Shown piece after piece: positions 57,481-64,000 of a stretch of DNA of 64,000 nt (position 1 is its first letter; every line of letters starts with the position of its first letter). The DNA comes from Eucalyptus grandis (lineage: Eukaryota; Streptophyta; Magnoliopsida; Myrtales; Myrtaceae). The stretch is from assembly GCF_016545825.1 (NCBI RefSeq), contig NC_052618.1:13941398-14005397 (forward strand), read 5' to 3'. Both the position numbers and the translations under genes were made by a program. Below the pieces are notes generated by a model. That model was not told the DNA's origin and did no database searches. It saw only the letters and a list, made by a program, of their open reading frames with translations.

Positions 57481-58262
57481 GATGTATACAACTCTATAGA
57501 ATGAGGTGTAGGAATCTCATCCAAATAAAATTTAAACTTGTTGACGAATACTTTGCTTAAAGAATGCATAGTTAGTACAAAGGATGCAAAGTAATTCCAC
57601 AGTTCCCTCTTTGGCCCATGTCACCCAATCACATTGCTTTCTCATGCCATTCTCGTTTGATTTCCCTTAATTAAGAAAGGATCATATCATTCAACAAGAA
57701 TCTCAATTTATCCCAATTACAGTCTTATTCCCGTGATGGTTAATATTTATTTTTTGTTTGTCTAGATCTAATGGTCTTAGGTGATTGCTAAAAAAATAAA
57801 TTATTTTTATTTATGTCGCATAAAAAATATTTGATGACCCTGAAACTATTTTATCTTCTTTTCTTTTTTTGCCTGGATGTCACATTAATCAAAGAATGAT
57901 TTGGATTTAATTAAAGAAAATAATCTAATTACAATCTAATGGGCCTATATGTTGTGGAAATTTGGTTAGTGGCAGAGGTAAAGTCGGCTTGCCGTGCACT
58001 TTGAGACAATGTGCCTAAGTCACTTTCTTACACGTGAATAGCTTTGAATTCCAACTTTCTCTTTATGGTCTTTTTCTCTATTTTTGCTTTTGGAAAGTAT
58101 AACACTGAACACTCTCCCCTAGATTTACAATATCAAAGAATCATCTTCGCCCATCAGGCACAGGCATGTAACTGGTCAGATCAAGTAAAGACAAGTAGTG
58201 TGTGTCTAATAATTAGCTAAATCCGGTATTATGACTTTTCACAATTCGGTTTTTCTTTTATT
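57480..58262. repeat. Flank block of the receptor-kinase unit (copy 2)
   Basis: Matches 61740-62230, 1-590 and 63600-64000: 'gtgtgatgtatacaactcta', 'cccatgtcacccaatcacat', 'tttttgtttgtctag' and 'gtgattgct' with an A-run. No gene. Confidence 0.75.
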
Positions 58263-58275
58263 TTATTGTTTCCGA

Positions 58276-59625
58276 GTCAAAGAGCAAATGAAAGGTTGGA
58301 CGGATTCGTTCGCACGGATTCGTTCGCAGGACATTTCCCATTTTCCCATGTCAAAGAGCAATAAAAGGTCGAACAGATGAAACACATTCCTACGACTTTT
58401 CTCATTTTCCCATGTTAATAGAGTAAACGAAAGGTGGAACGGATGAAACACGTTGCTACAACTTTTCCCATTTTGCCATGTTAACAGAGTAAATGAAAGG
58501 TTGAACGGATGAATATGTTTCCCCATTTTCTCATGTCAAAGAGCAAACAAAAGGTTAGACAGATGAAACACATTCCTATGACTTTTCCCATTTTTCCATG
58601 TTAACAGAGTAAATGAAAGGTTGAACGGATGAATGTGTTTCCCCATTTTCTCATATCAAATAGCAAACAAAAGGTTAGATAGATGAAACACGTTCCTACG
58701 ACTTTTCCCATTTTCCCATGTTAACAAAGTAAATGAAAGGTTGAACGGATGAATGTATTTCCCCATTTTCCCATGTCAAAGAGCAAACAAAAGGTTAGAC
58801 AGATGAAACACGTTCCTCGACTTTTCCCATTTGGCCATGTTAACAGAGTAAACGAAAGGTTGAACGGATGAATGTGTTTCCCCATTTTCCCATGTCAAAG
58901 AGCAAACAAAAAGTTCGACAGATAAAACACGATCCTACGACTTTTCCCATTTTGCCATGTTAACAGAGTAAACGAAAGGTTGAACGGATGAATGTGTTTT
59001 CCCATTTTCCCATATCAAAGAGCAAACAAAAGGTTAGACAGATGAAACACGTTCCTACAACTTTTCCCATTTTCCCATGTTAACAGAGTAAACGAAAGGT
59101 TGAACGGATGAATGTGTTTCCCCATTTTCCCATGTCAAAGAGCAAACAAAAGATTAGACAGATGAAACACGTTCCTACGACTTTTCCCATTTTCCCATGT
59201 TAACAGAGTAAACGAAAGGTTGAACGGATGAATGTGTTTCCCCATTTTCCCATGTTAAAGAGCAAACAAAAGGTTAGACTGATGAAACACGTTCCTATGA
59301 CTTTTCCCATTTTCCCATGTTAACAGAGTAAACAAAAGGTTGAAAGGATGAAACACGTTCCTATGACTTTTCCCATTTTCCCATGTTAACAGAGTAAATA
59401 AAAGGTTGAACATATGAAACACATTCCTACGACTTTTCCCATTTTCCATGTTAACAGAGTAAACGAAAGGTTGAATAGATGAATGTGTTTCCCATTTTCC
59501 CATGTCAAAGAGCAAACGAAAGGTTAGACAGATGAAATACGTTCCCACGACTTCTCCATTTTCCCATGTCAAAGAGCGAAGGAAGGTTTGGTCACATGAA
59601 ACACGTTCCTTTGGCTTATCCCATG
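58276..59625. repeat. Minisatellite of about 121-bp dimeric units
   Basis: Two related 57-64-bp monomers alternate. One has 'gttaacagagtaaacgaaag' and 'gatgaatgtgtttcccca'; the other has 'gtcaaagagcaaacaaaagg' and 'acacgttcctacgac'. The 'gttaacagagtaa' word recurs at about 58598, 58717, 58837, 58958, 59079, 59199 and 59319, a spacing of 119-121 bp. At both ends the order is irregular (some monomers repeated singly, 58270-58480 and 59320-59560). The long minus-strand ORFs here only reflect repeat periodicity. Confidence 0.92.
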
Positions 59626-59847
59626 TGAACTGTCAAAAGAAGAAGGCTAAGAAGGAGCCTTGACTTGACTTGAACTCTCAAACTTCTTCAATTAAATATG
59701 AACTTTTTTCTTCTTCTAACTAGCTGTATACCTTGGGATTATTTTCATACCCAGTTTATGATAAATCCAACACTTTGAAAAATTAATGCAGACAATATTA
59801 AAATGTTAAATATCATAATTTAATAGAGTGAACTTTGTTATAAAAAA
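59626..59847. other. Spacer between minisatellite and U3
   Basis: Resembles 700-900 of the intact gene's upstream region. No gene. Confidence 0.5.
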
Positions 59848-61740
59848 ATCAATAATAAAGCATATAAAGTAAGGAAAGCAAAATAGCTTGAGCCGGACAA
59901 AATTAACATAAAACCTTGTTAGTACACCCTGGGACAAGAATCCCGTGAGCAATAAATGGAAAGTACAATCAATAAGGAATCTTGACCCTAGTTGTCTTAA
60001 GTCGCCTCTGGAACCCCTAAAGCCCATTTGTAAAGTCCAACCAAAGGCAACATTAATTATCAACGTTAAAATTTACAAGAATTCAAAAAACAAAACATGA
60101 AAAGTTTTTGTTAACCTTTGTCTTTCTATCGCTTTTTATCATTTTCCTTTATTTAATGACAAAAGCTAAACAAAACCCAAAAAAAACTGAATGCTGCCCA
60201 ATCTTGTAATACGATTCCAAATATTACAAAAAATTAGCGCCAATGAATAACCGACATTCATTTGGACTTGCAACTTTAAAAGTTTCTTGCAAGAATAGAG
60301 TAAGTACACGTCGAAACAGGATGTTACGCAATGGTGGAAACAAAGACGAAAAGCCGAACTAAACGTGACGTAAGGATGGAGAACATAAATACGTGCAAGT
60401 AAGCAGTGTTGCCAAATTAGTCATTAGAAGCAAAGAAAGAACCTATTGGCATGACACGTTTTGCACATATTTTTGAAAATCATCTCCACAAGAGATGCAA
60501 CCTTGAAAACAAATAGATTGGTGCTCCAGAAAATCCAATATGAATCGTGATCAGTGTATCTGAAGATAGGAAGATGAAGCTGGAGTTGATAGTGGATGAT
60601 GCTGAAGAGTCCTCAGAAAATTAAATGATAAGGGTGAGATGGATGGTGTTGATAGTGTGGATGATATTGGCCGAATCACTTTGATCTGCTTCCCGCTTGT
60701 TCTTTTATTTTGTTTCCCACTCACATTTATTTTTTCTCAAGTACCCCTCTTACTTAACTTCGATACGGACATGCCATTCTTAAATAAAAGATGTCCTAAT
60801 TTCTAAATGCGGAAGAATGTATTAAAGAATGAATATGCAACAATGGATCTTTTTTTAGGGATAAAATTATGTTGTTATCGATGAGTTCAGTCCACAATTT
60901 CTATAAACTGAATGATGAGTCTGCTAGCGAAAATTAAGGTGTTAACAAGGGAGATCAAATGGAAAAAGGGGATTGAATGGCATTGATTGATTTTATCCCT
61001 AAACAGAAAAAATCCACTACTAAAAAGGCACGGGCAAAGTGGATTAAAAGATGAGGACACAAGTGATAATGAGCCAAACTAGGCCCCATGATGTTTTAAT
61101 TTTCATTGACTGACTTGATCGTCAATTGTTTCCTTGCAACTCGCAGCCTCATTGTTTTTTTCAACTTGAGAGGCCCACGAAATCTCTGTCATCGACATGC
61201 CCTGGTATTGAAAAAAAAATTGCCGGTTGATGTATTTCGCAAATTGTTTCAAAACATGGAGACTCGAGCTAAGGACACTCTATTACAAATCCCCATGGAC
61301 ATTCCCCACAGAGATTGGGTTTCATCCGGGTAAATCTCATACTTAACTACCCTCATTCATTTGTTAAAAAGTGTCTTAGCTTTGGCAAAAGCCGGCCAGG
61401 ACGAGACTGATCGGCTGGCTCTGCTGGAATTTAAGACCTAAATAGCTGATCCTGGTGGGTTTTTGAGCTTGTGCATGATTTTAGCCACATCTGTGAATGG
61501 TACAGTGTCACGTGTGGTCATAAAAATCACAGAGTCACTGTAATAGACCTCGGCTCTGAAAACCTGGCCAGGGACGTGCCACCCCATTTTAGTACCCTGA
61601 TCTTTGTGAGGGAATTCAATCCGTAAAACAAGTAATTTCCTCACCAAAATTTCCCTGCAATTCAGCCGCTTTTTTCGGGTGCAGAAGTTGTTCCTTTTAA
61701 CTTAATTAGTATTTCTCTTCCTACAAATTTTATGGTCTAG
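59848..61740. repeat. Receptor-kinase repeat unit U3
   Basis: Paralogous to U2 without the Mutator-type MITE, and ends with the truncated kinase copy 3. The empty MITE site supports insertion after the U2/U3 duplication. Confidence 0.8.
61295..61700 (+). pseudogene. Truncated LRR receptor kinase, copy 3
   Basis: ATG 61295 opens MDIPHRDWVSSG then TAA at codon 13. Further frames show QDETDRLALLEFKT and the W-G-V-T-C cap region (CHVWS-type VTCGHKNHRVTV). Similarity ends at about 61695, the same LRR position as copy 2. Same product class as 1600-4833; not functional. Confidence 0.87.
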
Positions 61741-62230
61741 GTGTGATGTGTACAACTCTATATAATGAGTTGCAGGAATCTAATCCAATATAATATTTAA
61801 ATTTGTTTATGAAGACTTCGCTTAAAGAATGCGTATTTAGTACAAAGGACATGAAGTAATTCCACATATCCTTCCTTGTCCCATGTCATCCAATCACATT
61901 GCTTTCTCATGCCATTCTTGTTTGATTTCCCTTGGATAAGGATCATGCCATGCGCCAAGAATCTTAATAATTTTCTAGTTCCAGTCAATCCCAAGGTGGT
62001 TAATGTTCATTTTTTGTTTGTCTAGTTTTGATTGGTCTTATGTGATTGCTTAAAAAAATAAACCCTTTTTAGTTATATCACACCAAAAAGATTTGATGAC
62101 CCTAAAACTATTTTTTTATGTTTTTTGCGTGGACATTATAAGTAACTAAAGGATTATTTGGAGTTAATTAAAGGAAGTAAATCCAATTACGATCGAATAG
62201 GTCTATACATGGAGGAAATTCAGGGATTGA
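61740..62230. repeat. Flank block of the receptor-kinase unit (copy 3)
   Basis: 'gtgtgatgtgtacaactcta', 'catccaatcacattgctttc', 'tttttgtttgtctag' as in copies 1, 2 and 4. No gene. Confidence 0.75.
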
Positions 62231-62274
62231 AAGATGGGTTATAGGATAAAGGACACAACTGATAAATAATGAAG

Positions 62275-62400
62275 AAAACTAGGCCCCATGGTGTTTCACC
62301 TTTCATTGACTGACTTGATCATCAATAATTGCCTTGCTTGCAGGGCCTCGTTATTTTCTCAACTTGTGTGGATGGCTGAAATGCTTGTGTGGTTCCATCC
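62275..62400 (+). pseudogene. Remnant of a fourth kinase 5' flank
   Basis: 'aggccccatggtgtttcacc', 'cattgactgacttgatcatc' and 'ttattttctcaacttg' match 1340-1430, 56860-56950 and 61085-61170. The sequence departs before any coding part. Only promoter/leader sequence is left. Confidence 0.7.
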
Positions 62401-63599
62401 ATGTTTTAAGTTGTGTGCTTGTCTGTGATGGAAGTGGAGGAGGGAGCGTGGCTTATAAACTCCACAAGGCATTGCTCATATATGTAGGAAATATTGGAGG
62501 TTTGAAAATCAGTCAAAAAAAAAAAATCAAATGTCCCCTTAATGACGTGCGGGACAGAGTCAACTATAATATAACAAAATTATGTAAAACTTATGTTTTT
62601 CAGTTGGATCCAATATGAATAACATTATCTCTTGATAGTTGATTGGCATAATCTATTCAGAGGAATTTTACCAAAGTGTGGATAATTTTCAAGTAAAGCT
62701 TGCCAGTGCATTCTATCAATTTTCCATCAATCTATGCGACTTTATTTATATAGTTATTTTCTTTAATCTCACAGCTAGTCACATACGTAACTTGATCTCT
62801 AATGTTAAGGATCTTCTTAAATATATTTTTCATAATTCCAAAATCATTTTGGAATCCAAAAAAGAATATTGAACATCCTTTGAATGACTCAAGGATTTAG
62901 TTAGATTCAATATGAATCACATTATCTCTTAATATGTGATTGGCATAACATATCATATTAACTCTATGTAACAACTATCTCAAGCAATGTTAATCATTTT
63001 TCTTTTTTTGCACTTTAGGGGGAAGTACATTGAACATGGTAACCTACAACATTACCTAGTATAACATGCAAAAGAAGAGTGACTGGTGCAATTCATTGAA
63101 TACAACTTTCTACATGCATGAAGTGTCTTGGAAAATCATGCTAATCTCTCTGTATGTTTGTTCTTCGAGTTCATGCTCATGCATGTTATTGGCAAATTAG
63201 TGTGATCTCGGTCTGTCTCCGTAATTTAAATTTGTTTCACGATGTCTCCTTATTTGAAGGCTAAGTCCACTTGTCTCATATTCCGCATATGATTAATCAA
63301 AACGATAAAACTATACTTTTGATCCCTAAGTTTGAGCTCTCTCTTTTTTCCTAATCAAATCCTCTAAATTTTGAGTTTTGTCTCATCAAACCATTGAATT
63401 TGTATAGCTTTTTCTAATTAAAATTTCTTTAGCTCCATATGTAACTAATCGAAACTGACATACCTTATTCATTAACTTTTGCATTTTTCACTATTCTATT
63501 TTTATCACCTATGTATTCTTTCTACCCTCAATTTTTTTGGCATACCATTTAATTATCACAAACACACCAATAAAATTTGAGCATATTACACTTAGTTAG
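62401..63599. other. AT-rich spacer
   Basis: No gene. Positions 62603-62655 and 62901-62951 are a diverged direct repeat ('caatatgaat(a/c)acattatct' plus 'gattggcataa'), 298 bp apart. Confidence 0.6.
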
Positions 63600-64000
63600 T
63601 AGATCTCTTTTTACAAATTCTACGGTCCGGGTAATGTCTACGACTTTATACAACGACTTGCAGGAATCTAATCCATTTTAAATTTCAATTTTGTTGATGA
63701 AAGACTTCGCTTAAAGAATGCATAGTAAAAAGGACATAAAGTAATCCCAATTGTCTCTCTTTGTCTCACATGATCCAATCACATTGCCTTCTCATGTGAG
63801 TCTTGTTTGGTTTACCTTTGATAAAGATCATGTGGTGCGACACGAATCTTCATTATTTCCTTATTACAATCCTATTCCCATGATGGTCAATGTTCGTTTC
63901 TTTATTTGTCAAGTTCTAATTGATCTAAGGTGATTGCTATAAAAGAAAAAAAAAACAAATTCCTTTTAGTTACATCACATCATAAAGATTTGATGATCCT
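63600..64000. repeat. Flank block of the receptor-kinase unit (copy 4)
   Basis: Starts within the truncated-kinase breakpoint region ('tttttacaaattctacggtc') and continues like 57470-57840 and 61725-62100. It implies further kinase units to the right of the window. Confidence 0.72.

Larger units (their letters stand above)
54895..57500. repeat. Receptor-kinase repeat unit U2
   Basis: Apart from the MITE at 55105-55884, it matches 59848-61740 (U3) in order: 'caataataaagcatataaa', 'acattcatttggactt', 'cacgtcgaaaca', 'gagatggatggtgtt', 'actaggcc' and the kinase 5' fragment. The last 600 bp also match 1330-2000. Confidence 0.8.

Noticed and set aside
58263..59572. Minus-strand ORFs with repeated FTLLTWENGKSHRNVFH-type peptides
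   Set aside because: They are translations of the 121-bp minisatellite; unit length is not a multiple of three over the array and the frame breaks repeatedly.
58276..59625. Possible CRISPR-like array because of regular repeats
   Set aside because: The spacers are themselves repeats, unit length is 121 bp, and this is a plant nuclear sequence; it is a minisatellite.

Overview
This is nuclear DNA from a flowering plant, most likely a eudicot. It has introns with GT-AG ends, a leucine-rich-repeat receptor kinase of the FLS2/EFR/Xa21 type, three Ty1-copia retrotransposons, TG..CA long-terminal-repeat elements, MITEs and long AT-rich spacers. Nothing in it looks bacterial. I cannot name the species from sequence alone.

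Layout. Positions 1-5080 hold the only near-complete gene, a LRR receptor kinase of about 1,023 residues with one intron and a single-base frameshift in a T7 run. Positions 5081-16772 are a 3.3-kb non-coding LTR-type element (family 'A/B/C' here) split by a nested, dead copia element (7091-15521). Positions 16778-17570 continue the 3' flank of the kinase gene. From 17571 a second copy of the A/B/C family starts and is cut off by a SIRE-like copia element on the minus strand, with an extra ORF 3' of pol, which runs into a 100-N assembly gap (25350-25449). After the gap comes the 3' half of a third, unrelated copia element on the plus strand (25450-27090).

Positions 27091-37990 (unit D1) and about 38590-52285 (unit D2) are a direct segmental duplication. 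Each unit carries the same mosaic of dead exon copies: 5' exons of a PAA1/HMA6-type chloroplast copper P-type ATPase (two copies of exons 1-2, three copies of the following exon) and the 3' half of an RZ-1-type glycine-rich RNA-binding zinc-knuckle gene. Each also carries a hairpin MITE inside one ATPase exon 1. D2 contains a further A/B/C-family insertion (43014-46362) with a clean 5-bp target duplication. A third, short RZ-1 fragment lies at 53027-53690.

From 52690 to the end the window returns to the receptor-kinase array. It has two truncated kinase 5' fragments (57070 and 61295), a remnant of a fourth 5' flank (62275), repeated flank blocks shared with positions 1-620, a 780-bp Mutator-type MITE with a very GC-rich core (55105-55884), a hAT-type MITE (53891-54664), and a 1.35-kb minisatellite of about 121-bp dimeric units (58276-59625). 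A single monomer-like copy of that minisatellite lies upstream of the intact kinase gene.

How it fits together: the window is a tandem immune-receptor cluster into which a duplicated block of ATPase/RNA-binding pseudogene fragments and several nested transposons have been placed. One gene is possibly functional; everything else recognisable is fragmentary. I found no convincing new multi-gene system. The most unusual features are the triplicated ATPase exon next to an RZ-1 exon, the hairpin MITE whose apex differs between the two copies, and the promoter-region minisatellite that is expanded in only one paralogous unit.
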